NCBI GenBank assembly: GCA_937928015.1
Contig: CALFXA010000056.1
Coordinates: 1-25,169, forward strand
Reading direction: 5' to 3'
Length of the DNA stretch: 25,169 bases
Source: an uncultured Anaerolineales bacterium
Lineage (GTDB): Bacteria; Chloroflexota; Anaerolineae; Anaerolineales; Villigracilaceae
The translations under genes and the position numbers were made by a program. Positions 7,754 through 14,840 of this stretch are shown here, in pieces. Under the pieces are notes generated by a model. It saw only the letters and a list, made by a program, of their open reading frames with translations, made no database searches and had not been told where the DNA came from. Each line of letters begins with the position of its first letter. Position 1 is the stretch's first letter.

Positions 7754-7972
7754 TTACATCTCGCGAGGAGCGCGCAACGCTTCGAGGCGGCCGCGCAATT
7801 CGATGCGGCGCTCGTCTGCTGCGGAACGGATCTGGCCGACAAAGCCTTCGCCACGCTGGCGCAATTCTGCGCGCAACTCGTTGCCCGATTCAGGCGTGAG
7901 CAGCAGGGCCAACGTCGAACCGACCAACGCCCCCACGAAGACACCGATCAAAAAGCCAAATACTCTACGCAT
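7754..7972 (-). CDS. YtxH-like small membrane protein
   Basis: 72 residues: one transmembrane helix at about residues 5-26 with glycine zipper spacing (GFLIGVFVGALVGS), then LLTPESGNELRAELRQ, the typical 'LLxPxSGxELR' turn of YtxH-domain proteins, and a charged amphipathic helix to the end. YtxH proteins are associated with general stress in Firmicutes; the role here is unknown. A strong AGGAGG precedes the ATG at 7972. AT-rich sequence with TATAAT-like boxes on both strands (8024-8037) probably carries its promoter. Confidence 0.75.
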   Translation of the reverse strand: MRRVFGFLIGVFVGALVGSTLALLLTPESGNELRAELRQRGEGFVGQIRSAADERRIELRGRLEALRAPREM

Positions 7973-8023
7973 GGTTCCTCCTAAAAATGGTCAGAAACTC
8001 TTCATCAAAGTTACTTGTTTTCT

Positions 8024-8037
8024 TATAATTTTATTAT
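8024..8037. promoter_or_regulatory. AT-rich divergent promoter region
   Basis: The 205-base gap 7973-8177 separates the YtxH-like gene (minus) and panB (plus). It contains TATAAT at 8024-8029 on the plus strand, and at 8032-8037 TATTAT on plus, which reads ATAATA on minus. A minus-strand TATAAT within 8033-8038 has a weak TTCCAC 17 bp upstream. No convincing -35 is seen for the plus strand. Confidence 0.35.
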
Positions 8038-8177
8038 AGGCGAAAACAGACTTTTGTGGAATAATCCTGCCTGCCACGTGTATCCCAAAGAACGCGATGG
8101 CTTCCATATCCAACGCACAGACGCATACCAGGGGGCGGCGTCACAGCGGACTCTACCTTTATCGGAGGGTACCCCTT

Positions 8178-9056
8178 ATGTCCACCCCTGCTCCCGTCTT
8201 TACCGCTGCGCCCACACGCAAAAAAGTGACCACGCTCACGTTCCGTCAGAAGAAGGAACACAGCGAGCCGATCAGCATGCTGACGGCCTATGATTACCCC
8301 ACCGCCCTGGCTATGGACCAGGCGGGCATCGACTCGATCCTGGTCGGCGATTCCCTGGCGATGGTGGTCCTCGGCTACGAGAACACCCTGCCCGTCACCA
8401 TGGACGAGATGCTGCACCACGCCCGCGCCGTGGCGCGCGGAGCCAAATCTGCGCTGTTGGTCGGCGACATGCCGTTCATGTCGTACCAAGTCTCCGTGGA
8501 GGATGCTGTGCGGAATGCGGGCCGCTTCCTCAAAGAGGCGGGCATGGACGCGGTCAAGCTCGAAGGCGGCCACGAGCGCGCGGACACAGTCCGCGCCATC
8601 ACCAGCGCGGGCATCCCCGTGATGGGACACATCGGCCTGACCCCGCAGTCCATTCACCAACTGGGCGGATTCCGCGCCCAGGGCAAGACCGCCCGCGCCG
8701 CCAAACGTCTGCTCGAAGACGCGTTGATCCTCGAAGAAGCGGGTTGCTTCAGCCTGGTGCTGGAATCGGTGCCTGCGCGGCTGGCCAGGCTCATCTCCGA
8801 GCGGTTGTCCATCCCCACCATCGGCATCGGCGCGGGCGCGGGCTGCGACGGTCAGGTGTTGGTGGCGCATGACCTGCTCGGCCTGTTCGACCGCTTCACG
8901 CCCAAGTTCGTCAAGCAATATGCAAACCTCAACGGCGAAATGACCCGCGCCTTCAACGAATACATCGCGGACGTGCAGTCTCGCGCCTTCCCCGCCCCCG
9001 AGCACACCGTCGAAATGGCCGACGCGGAATGGGACTCGCTGTTGAAGGAACTATAG
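8178..9056 (+). CDS. panB: 3-methyl-2-oxobutanoate hydroxymethyltransferase (ketopantoate synthase)
   Basis: First committed step to pantothenate and CoA: adds a hydroxymethyl group from methylene-tetrahydrofolate to 2-oxoisovalerate. 292 residues. Seen: TAYDYPTA (36-43), VGDSLAMVVLGYENTLPVT with metal ligand D58, GDMPFMSY with D97, KLEGG with K127, MGHIGLTPQS, catalytic E196 in LESVPARLA, and IGIGAGAGCDGQVLV. All are hallmarks of PanB decamers. Start chosen at 8178 because GGAGG (8164-8168) precedes it. An in-frame ATG at 8097 would add 27 unrelated residues. panE follows after nine bases, so the two make an operon. panC and panD are not in the window. Confidence 0.95.
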   Translation: MSTPAPVFTAAPTRKKVTTLTFRQKKEHSEPISMLTAYDYPTALAMDQAGIDSILVGDSLAMVVLGYENTLPVTMDEMLHHARAVARGAKSALLVGDMPFMSYQVSVEDAVRNAGRFLKEAGMDAVKLEGGHERADTVRAITSAGIPVMGHIGLTPQSIHQLGGFRAQGKTARAAKRLLEDALILEEAGCFSLVLESVPARLARLISERLSIPTIGIGAGAGCDGQVLVAHDLLGLFDRFTPKFVKQYANLNGEMTRAFNEYIADVQSRAFPAPEHTVEMADAEWDSLLKEL

Positions 9057-9065
9057 TCTCAGGCA

Positions 9066-9974
9066 ATGGACATTCTCATCGTCGGCACGGGCGCGCTGGC
9101 CACGTTGTTTGCCGCGCGTCTGGGAGCAGCGGGGCATCCCATCTCAATGCTGGGCACCTGGCAGGAAGGCATCCAGGCGCTTAACACTCACGGCGCTCGC
9201 TGGGTGGATGGGGACGGCCTGGAACACAGCGTCCCCGTCCACGCGACGGGTGACCCGCAAGAAGTGCGCGGCGCGTGCTTTGCGCTGGTGCTGGTCAAGG
9301 CCTGGCAGACGGAGCGCGCCGCACGTCAACTGACGGAATGTCTCGCCACAAACGGGATGGCCGTCACGCTGCAAAACGGCATCGGCAATCGCGAAATCCT
9401 CGCACGGGACCTTGGGCCTGATCGCGTTGCCCTGGGCGTGACCACCACGGGAGCGACTTTGCTCGGCCCTGGACTGGTCTGTCCGGGCGGAGAGGGAGTC
9501 CTCTCGCTGGAACGGAATCCAGCCCTGGGTCCAGTAGAGGTGGCGCTGCGGTCGGCAGGCTTTCAGGTGGAAATCGTTCCAGATGCCGAGTCGCTGGTCT
9601 GGGGCAAACTGGTCATCAATGCCGCCATCAACCCGCTGACCGCCCTGCTGCGCGTCCCCAACGGCGAGTTGCTCGAACGTCCCGAGGCACGTCACCTGAT
9701 GGCCGATTTGGCGCAGGAGGTTGCGGCTGTGGCCCGCGCAGAAGGCATCCGCCTGCTGTTCGAGAATCCCGTCGAGACGGTGGAAGAGGTGGCGCGCAAG
9801 ACCGCTGCCAACCACTCGTCGATGTTGCAGGATGTGCTGCGCGGCGCGCCCACCGAGATCGATGCCATCTGCGGCGCGGTAACTCAACGCGGAAAAACTG
9901 TGGGGGTGCCCACACCTGTCAATGCCGTGTGTTGGCAACTGGTGAAAGCGATGGCTGAACGCGCCGCATGGTAA
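9066..9974 (+). CDS. panE: 2-dehydropantoate 2-reductase (ketopantoate reductase)
   Basis: NADPH-dependent reduction of ketopantoate to pantoate, the step after PanB. 302 residues. The N-terminal Rossmann motif is GTGALA at 7-12, followed by LVLVKAWQT (76-82) and TLQNGIGN (101-108). The catalytic lysine is K181 in VWGKLVINAAINPLTAL. The substrate-binding segment NHSSMLQDVLRGAPTEID ends with E264, and GVPTPVNAVCWQLV completes the C-terminal helical domain. It lies nine bases after panB with only a weak ribosome site, consistent with coupled translation. The next gene starts 29 bases downstream on the same strand. Confidence 0.93.
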   Translation: MDILIVGTGALATLFAARLGAAGHPISMLGTWQEGIQALNTHGARWVDGDGLEHSVPVHATGDPQEVRGACFALVLVKAWQTERAARQLTECLATNGMAVTLQNGIGNREILARDLGPDRVALGVTTTGATLLGPGLVCPGGEGVLSLERNPALGPVEVALRSAGFQVEIVPDAESLVWGKLVINAAINPLTALLRVPNGELLERPEARHLMADLAQEVAAVARAEGIRLLFENPVETVEEVARKTAANHSSMLQDVLRGAPTEIDAICGAVTQRGKTVGVPTPVNAVCWQLVKAMAERAAW

Positions 9975-10003
9975 GATTGGGGAAATTCCATTTGGAGGCA
10001 TTG

Positions 10004-10909
10004 ATGCGTACAAAGATATCCCTGCTGATCGTGATCCTCATGCTGGCGCTGCCCTCCCTGGCCGCCGCACAGGGAGAGGTGCATCTCGCCACGCTCGAGG
10101 TCAAATTGTGGCCCGAGTTTGACACGCCCGACATGCTGGTCATCTACGACTTCACCCTGACCGACTCCACGACCCTGCCCGCGCGTGTGACCTTCCAAAT
10201 CCCCGTCGGCGTCCAGGTGCTGGCCGTGGCATCGATGGAGAATGGCAGTCTACTCAACACCGCCTATGATGGCCCCGTCTCGGTGGAGAAATGGCAGGAG
10301 CTGACCATCCTGGTGGACAAAGCCACCACGTATCACTTTGAGTATTACGCGCCCATCCAAAAGACGGGCAGCGACCGTCAATTCACGTTCGACTGGGCGG
10401 GCGAATACCCCGTGGACAGCCTGACCGTCACCGTACAGCAGCCTCCGACCGCCACCTCAATGACGGGCACGCCCATGCTTGAGGTCTTTCAAGATAGCGA
10501 CGGCCTGACCTACCATCGGCTGGCCGTAAAAAACCTCAAAGCTGGGGAGCCGTTGACCTTGCAGGTAAAATACCAAAAGAACGACGATATCATGACGGCG
10601 TCCAACTCCGTGATTCAGCCGTCGGCTCCGTTGGGCGAAAAGACCGCGGGACGCCTCAGCCTGGCCAATTACACGCCCTACCTGCTGGTCTTTGCGGGTT
10701 TCCTGCTGATCGCAGGCGGGGCAGGATACTACTTCCTCTTCTCGCGGCGAGAATCCACTGAGGGCAATCTCCATCGACGCAAACGCCGCGCCGCCCCCAC
10801 CGACGAGACTCCCGCCAGCATCGTGTATTGCTCACAGTGCGGTGAGCGCGCCCGCCCGGGCGACCGCTTCTGCCGCGTGTGCGGAACGCGCATCCGCCAG
10901 GGTAGTTGA
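10004..10909 (+). CDS. Secreted-then-anchored protein with cytoplasmic zinc ribbon, function unknown
   Basis: 301 residues. A signal sequence (1-23, ending LAAAQG) is followed by about 200 residues of beta-rich extracytoplasmic sequence, one transmembrane helix at about 224-246, a basic stop-transfer patch (SRRE, then HRRKRR), and a four-cysteine zinc ribbon at the extreme C-terminus (C276, C279, C290, C293; CSQCG and CRVCG). The predicted topology is N-terminal domain outside, ribbon inside. I do not recognise the extracytoplasmic domain; it resembles a carboxypeptidase-regulatory-like or other Ig-like fold only in its composition. TTGGAGG just before the ATG at 10004 fixes the start; an ATG at 9968 overlaps panE. 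It may be co-transcribed with panBE, but nothing links it functionally to pantothenate. Confidence 0.7.
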   Translation: MRTKISLLIVILMLALPSLAAAQGEVHLATLEVKLWPEFDTPDMLVIYDFTLTDSTTLPARVTFQIPVGVQVLAVASMENGSLLNTAYDGPVSVEKWQELTILVDKATTYHFEYYAPIQKTGSDRQFTFDWAGEYPVDSLTVTVQQPPTATSMTGTPMLEVFQDSDGLTYHRLAVKNLKAGEPLTLQVKYQKNDDIMTASNSVIQPSAPLGEKTAGRLSLANYTPYLLVFAGFLLIAGGAGYYFLFSRRESTEGNLHRRKRRAAPTDETPASIVYCSQCGERARPGDRFCRVCGTRIRQGS

Positions 10910-10918
10910 TTAAATCCC

Positions 10919-10955
10919 AATCAAAACGTCCGCCAAAACGGCGGACGTTTTGATT
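10919..10955. terminator. Bidirectional terminator, 16-bp perfect stem
   Basis: Arms 10919-10934 and 10940-10955 are perfectly complementary, with a 5-nt loop and AAAA/TTTT near the base of the stem. It lies between convergent genes. Confidence 0.85.
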
Positions 10956-10975
10956 CTGACCGATACACTGCGAAC

Positions 10976-11263
10976 TTACTTCTTCGATTCCAGGGCCGTC
11001 TTGGCGGGCTTCCGCACGAACAGGTAGATGGTCAACATGATGACCATACCGATCAACATTCCTTCCAATTCGGGCGCGCGCGAGGAGAGTTCCGCAAGCC
11101 AGCCACGTCCGCTGGCGGAGGTAATCGCTTCAAAATTGGCGATGGCCTGGGCAATCTTGCTAAAGTGCAAATCGACGTAGGCAACCCCGGCCAGGGCGAC
11201 GATGGTGAGGGGGATGGCCAGCGCAAAGGTCCAGAACACGGCAACAAACGGTGCTTTCCGCAT
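10976..11263 (-). CDS. Small membrane protein with two transmembrane helices, unknown function
   Basis: 95 residues. Helix 1 at about 6-30 (FVAVFWTFALAIPLTIVALAGVAYV) and helix 2 at about 67-85 (EGMLIGMVIMLTIYLFVRK) flank a soluble loop of roughly 35 residues. The tail is basic. The start is supported by AAAGGAGG eight bases before the ATG at 11263. It follows the NarL-like regulator gene on the same strand after a 113-base gap that holds only a short hairpin (11360-11375, 5-bp stem, no T-tract), so read-through from the kinase-regulator operon is possible. I do not recognise the family. Confidence 0.65.
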   Translation of the reverse strand: MRKAPFVAVFWTFALAIPLTIVALAGVAYVDLHFSKIAQAIANFEAITSASGRGWLAELSSRAPELEGMLIGMVIMLTIYLFVRKPAKTALESKK

Positions 11264-11376
11264 AACAGCCTCCTTTCATAGCGTCGAGGAATTATTTCCG
11301 CTTAAAGCATACGTCGCGACCGTCCACGCCGCAATAGGATGTATCAGTTATTCTTATGCTGGGGCATTAACCCCAC

Positions 11377-12030
11377 TTATGGTTTGATCAGGCCCCTTCG
11401 GATTGCGTATTTCACCAGTTCGATGCGGTTGTGCAGGCCGAGTTTTCCCATCAGGTTTTCGCGGTGACGGGCTACCGTGTGCGGACTGATGACCAGTTCG
11501 GCCGCAATCTCGTCGTTGGTCTTTCCCTCCGCCAGCAGCGACAGGACTTCCCGTTCGCGCGGGGTCAAGTCGCCCAGGCTGGCGGCTTGCACCTCGTCGT
11601 CCTCCCGCACCAGGAAATCCTTGACCAGCAGTTTCGCCAGCGACGGATAGATGTAGACATCGCCGCGATGCGCCGCACGGATGGCGTCGATCAGGTCATC
11701 GGGGGCGGCCCGTTTGGGCACATAGGCCGAAGCCCCCACCCGCAGCATCTCGAAGAAATATTGCTGATCCTCGTGAATGGTCAGTGCCACCACCGCCATC
11801 TGGGGGTGGACCTGCTTTAGGCGACGGGTCACCTCGATGCCCGAAAGGTCGGGCAGGGTGATGTCCATGATGACCACGTCCGGCTGAAGTTCATCGGCCA
11901 GAGTAAGAGCCTGTGCCCCGTTTCCTGCCTCACCGACCAACAGCAGATCGGACTCATTCTCCAGCAGCATACGCAGACCGCTGCGTACCACGGCATGATC
12001 GTCCACCAGCAAGAGTCGAATTTCAGCCAT
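11377..12030 (-). CDS. NarL/FixJ-family response regulator
   Basis: 217 residues. Receiver domain: D10-D11, phosphorylatable D56 in VVIMDITLPDLSG, T84, and K106 in AYVPKRA. The C-terminal LuxR/NarL DNA-binding domain begins at LTPREREVLSLLAEGKTNDEIA and has the recognition helix ISPHTVARHRENLMGKL (about 181-197). A longer reading with 14 more residues exists, but AAGGG just before the ATG at 12030 and the start at the receiver strand support the shorter one. It overlaps the kinase stop by eight bases, the usual layout for a cognate pair. Lying directly downstream of the cytochrome operons, it is a candidate regulator of them. Confidence 0.92.
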   Translation of the reverse strand: MAEIRLLLVDDHAVVRSGLRMLLENESDLLLVGEAGNGAQALTLADELQPDVVIMDITLPDLSGIEVTRRLKQVHPQMAVVALTIHEDQQYFFEMLRVGASAYVPKRAAPDDLIDAIRAAHRGDVYIYPSLAKLLVKDFLVREDDEVQAASLGDLTPREREVLSLLAEGKTNDEIAAELVISPHTVARHRENLMGKLGLHNRIELVKYAIRRGLIKP

Positions 12031-13477
12031 GTATTTCCCTTTCGAGCGGAGCCACCACCTCCACCAGGGCACCCATCCCGGGTTCGGATTGAATTACACA
12101 GGTACCGCCCACCAACGCGGCGCGTTCTTGAATCCCGAGCAGTCCCCAACACGGATATTCTCGCTGTGTGAGGGCTGTGTCCACGTCGAAACCGCAGCCC
12201 TTGTCCTCGACGCGAAGGCGGACCTCCGCCCCGTCGAAGAGAATCTGCACCTCGGCCTGGTCCGCTTTGGCGTGGCGGACGACATTGGTCACACATTCCT
12301 GCACGATGCGGTAGAGGACGGTGCGCACCTCGGGAGGAAGTTCCACCTCCTCCCCCTGACTGGAAACCCCCACCGCGACCCCGGTCCGCTCCTGCACCTG
12401 GGCGGCATACCAACGCACGGCGGCCACCAGCCCCAAGTCGTCCAATTGAGGCGGATGCAAACCGGTGATCAGATTCTGCAAACCGAACAAACCGGTCGCC
12501 ACCACGCCCTGCAGCTCGCGCGCCTGCTTTTGAATCCGCTCGGGATGCAGGACGACATTGTCACTGATGGCGCGCAATCCCATGCCAAGCGCGGTCAGAG
12601 TCTGGCCTACTTCATCGTGCAGCTCCCGGGCGATGCGTTGACGTTCCAACTCCTGGGCGCGGACCGTCTGTCGCAGCAACTCCTCGCGCAATTCCTCCAA
12701 TCGACGGCGCTCGGCCAACTGAGCCTGGCTCAGTGTTTCGATCTGACGACGCGTCTCCTCCTCGAAGGCGCGCAGCGAACGGATAATCGCCACGGCGGCG
12801 ATGCAGGCCATCACCGAACGAAAGAGTTGAATGCGAAAGCCGAACCACGCAAGGAAGGTATCTGCATTGAGAAAACTTGACGGGAAAACCACGCTCCTGG
12901 CGGAAAAGAGTTGACCCACCCCTCCGTACAGACCGAAAGCGACCGCCGCGATAATCACATCCCGTCCGAAATCGCTCATCCCCGCCTGCAGAAATTTCTG
13001 CCGCTGCAAGAACAATCCCCAGGCAGCCAGGGCTGCACCGGGGATAGCCAATGAATAGCGGGTATATACGTCCGCGGCGACAAGGCGTTGGAGCGGAGAC
13101 TCGGTCAAGAAGAGCCAGACCAGTCCCACGGTCCAGATGAGGGTAATGACACCGAGCAATTGCCAGGCCAGGCGGGTACGGGTCGGACCCACCACCAGGC
13201 GCGCGCCAAATTGGATCAGAAATAGAAAAGAGACCGCCAACAAGATCACCCGTCCTGGCCCGATCCATGCAGACAACGCAGACGCATCCGTGGGCGGGCG
13301 GATGAGCAGGAACATTTCCAGCCACTCGTGTGTGCCGTGTATCAGCCCAAACCCTGCCAGGGATCGCAAGGCGCGTGCAAAGCCCAGTTCGGAGGAACGC
13401 CCCACCTCCAGCAGGATGGCCAGCCCCATGCTGAAAAAGGACAACCCGTACAGGAAGTAGACCGTGATGATGTCCAT
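12023..13477 (-). CDS. Membrane sensor histidine kinase (NarX/DesK-type, HisKA_3)
   Basis: 484 residues. Residues 1-235 form a multi-pass membrane sensor (about seven helices) that starts VYFLYGLSFFSMGLAILLE and contains HGTHEWLEMF around 48-57. A coiled coil (about 236-280) leads to the HisKA_3 dimer/phosphoacceptor helix ERQRIARELHDEVGQTL with H287. The ATPase domain has the N-box ECVTNVVRHAK (394-404), G1 box DKGCGFD (425-431) and GLLGIQERA (G2). This is the NarX/LiaS/DesK class that pairs with NarL-type regulators, and its regulator is encoded next with an 8-nt overlap. The membrane sensor is homologous along its whole length to the truncated gene at 24355, at the other end of the cytochrome island. 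The input signal is unknown. Confidence 0.92.
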   Translation of the reverse strand: MDIITVYFLYGLSFFSMGLAILLEVGRSSELGFARALRSLAGFGLIHGTHEWLEMFLLIRPPTDASALSAWIGPGRVILLAVSFLFLIQFGARLVVGPTRTRLAWQLLGVITLIWTVGLVWLFLTESPLQRLVAADVYTRYSLAIPGAALAAWGLFLQRQKFLQAGMSDFGRDVIIAAVAFGLYGGVGQLFSARSVVFPSSFLNADTFLAWFGFRIQLFRSVMACIAAVAIIRSLRAFEEETRRQIETLSQAQLAERRRLEELREELLRQTVRAQELERQRIARELHDEVGQTLTALGMGLRAISDNVVLHPERIQKQARELQGVVATGLFGLQNLITGLHPPQLDDLGLVAAVRWYAAQVQERTGVAVGVSSQGEEVELPPEVRTVLYRIVQECVTNVVRHAKADQAEVQILFDGAEVRLRVEDKGCGFDVDTALTQREYPCWGLLGIQERAALVGGTCVIQSEPGMGALVEVVAPLEREIHG

Positions 13478-13538
13478 GCGGTTTCACTTTTATCTTATCC
13501 CCCGCCCCCGCCTGAGTCAATGAACAACCACGATACAA

Positions 13539-13569
13539 AAACCCACCCGCGAGATTTGCGGGTGGGTTT
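13539..13569 (-). terminator. Terminator of the cytochrome b/c operon
   Basis: Perfect 12-bp stem (13539-13550 with 13558-13569) and 7-nt loop. On the minus strand the stem runs into TTTTTGT. It lies 20 nt after the cytochrome b-c fusion stop codon. Confidence 0.85.
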
Positions 13570-13589
13570 CAGGTTTGTTCTTGTCGCGT

Positions 13590-14840
13590 TTACTTTTCAG
13601 GCGCGCCCGCGTCGAGCCAGGCCTTGACCTTGGCGATCTCGTCTGCCAGCAGCGCGGCGTAAGGATGTTTGCCGCTCTCGAACTTGACGATCATTGGACT
13701 GTTGGCCGAGTCGCCGGGGATGAAGACCGGGCCGCTGGCGCCGCCCTTCATTGCGTCCGCGTAAGAGGAGAGCATCAATCCGCCCGAAGCCGACGGGCCG
13801 TGGCACATCAGGCATTTCTGGGCCAGCATGGGACCGATGACCGCATCCCAGGTGGGCGCGGAGGCCGAGGCCTCGGGGGTGCCGGTCGGCGCCGCGGGCG
13901 AGGACTCCGCCGGGGGCTGGGTGGCAGGTACGGGCGTGGCGGTCGGGACCGGGGTATTCGTCGGCGTGAGCGTCGGCGACGGGGTGGGCGTCTGCGGCAC
14001 GTAGACGGGGAGAGTCGGCTCGAAATTCGGGACATCCAGGGCCGTCGTCTCGTGCCCCACGAAGAAGTAGAACCCGTAACTAAAGAGCGCCAGAATGACG
14101 ATGGCAATGGGCGCGTAGAGATACTGGCGCTTGCGCAACACCGCCGGCGGAATGGGCTCTGGCTGTTTGCCCGAATTGATCTGCGCCAGTTCGGCGGGGT
14201 GCTCGTGCTCCATCTCCTCCTGGCTCATCTTGCCGGTGAACATGCTCAGGTTGAGATGCTTGATATGTACATGATAGAAATGCCAGATGATGATGGCCAG
14301 CACGGCCAGGATTGCTTCGGCCCCGTGCGCAGCCTTGGCGGCGGGGATAGCCTCACCCGGCAGGATGCGCAGGGTGGTGAGCGGGTTCCACATCATGAAG
14401 CCGGTCAGGCCCATCACGACCGTGCCCCAGATCAACGCCAGGTACTCAGCCTTCTCGGCATACGAGTAGCGGCCGTAATAGGCCTTATGCTTGCGCAGGC
14501 CGAGGTAATACAGCACATCCTCGTACACGTGGAGGAGGTCGTTGATCCATGGGATCATCGAGATGGGCGTGCGCAACACCATCACACGATAGAGCACTTC
14601 CAGCACGTGGAAGACGCTCACGATCATCATCACGATAGCCGAGGTGTGATGGATGAGCCGCGCCGTCTCGATGCCGCCCAGCACCTTGAAGAAAGCCAGA
14701 CTGATGGGCGAATCGGGGAACTTCTGCGGCAGGCCCGTGAAGCCCAGCACCGTGAACGAAAGCAGGAACAGGATATGCTGGAGCCGCTGAACGATGTCGA
14801 AGCGGACGTAGGTCTTTGGAGTGGAGGCCTTCTCAGTCAT
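13590..14840 (-). CDS. Cytochrome b (di-haem, b561/FdhI-like) fused to C-terminal monohaem cytochrome c
   Basis: 416 residues. Residues 1-210 are a four-helix membrane cytochrome b of the formate dehydrogenase gamma/b561 type with candidate haem b ligands H22, H64/H65, H78, H172, H187 and H190, ending in the HVHIKHLNLSMFTGKM signature. A fifth transmembrane helix (about 240-261) follows, then a Pro/Thr-rich linker (283-312) and a c-type domain with one CxxCH (C343-H347) in CLMCHGPSASGGLMLSSY, closing AKVKAWLDAGAPEK, as in planctomycete-type cytochrome c domains. An in-frame ATG at 15077 is rejected because the added region is antiparallel-free but simply the acidic tail of the upstream gene read in another frame (Arg/Pro-rich). 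The ATG at 14840 has GAGGAGG and overlaps the upstream gene by eight bases. Likely role: quinol oxidation or reduction, coupled to the adjacent nonahaem cytochrome. Confidence 0.85.
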   Translation of the reverse strand: MTEKASTPKTYVRFDIVQRLQHILFLLSFTVLGFTGLPQKFPDSPISLAFFKVLGGIETARLIHHTSAIVMMIVSVFHVLEVLYRVMVLRTPISMIPWINDLLHVYEDVLYYLGLRKHKAYYGRYSYAEKAEYLALIWGTVVMGLTGFMMWNPLTTLRILPGEAIPAAKAAHGAEAILAVLAIIIWHFYHVHIKHLNLSMFTGKMSQEEMEHEHPAELAQINSGKQPEPIPPAVLRKRQYLYAPIAIVILALFSYGFYFFVGHETTALDVPNFEPTLPVYVPQTPTPSPTLTPTNTPVPTATPVPATQPPAESSPAAPTGTPEASASAPTWDAVIGPMLAQKCLMCHGPSASGGLMLSSYADAMKGGASGPVFIPGDSANSPMIVKFESGKHPYAALLADEIAKVKAWLDAGAPEK

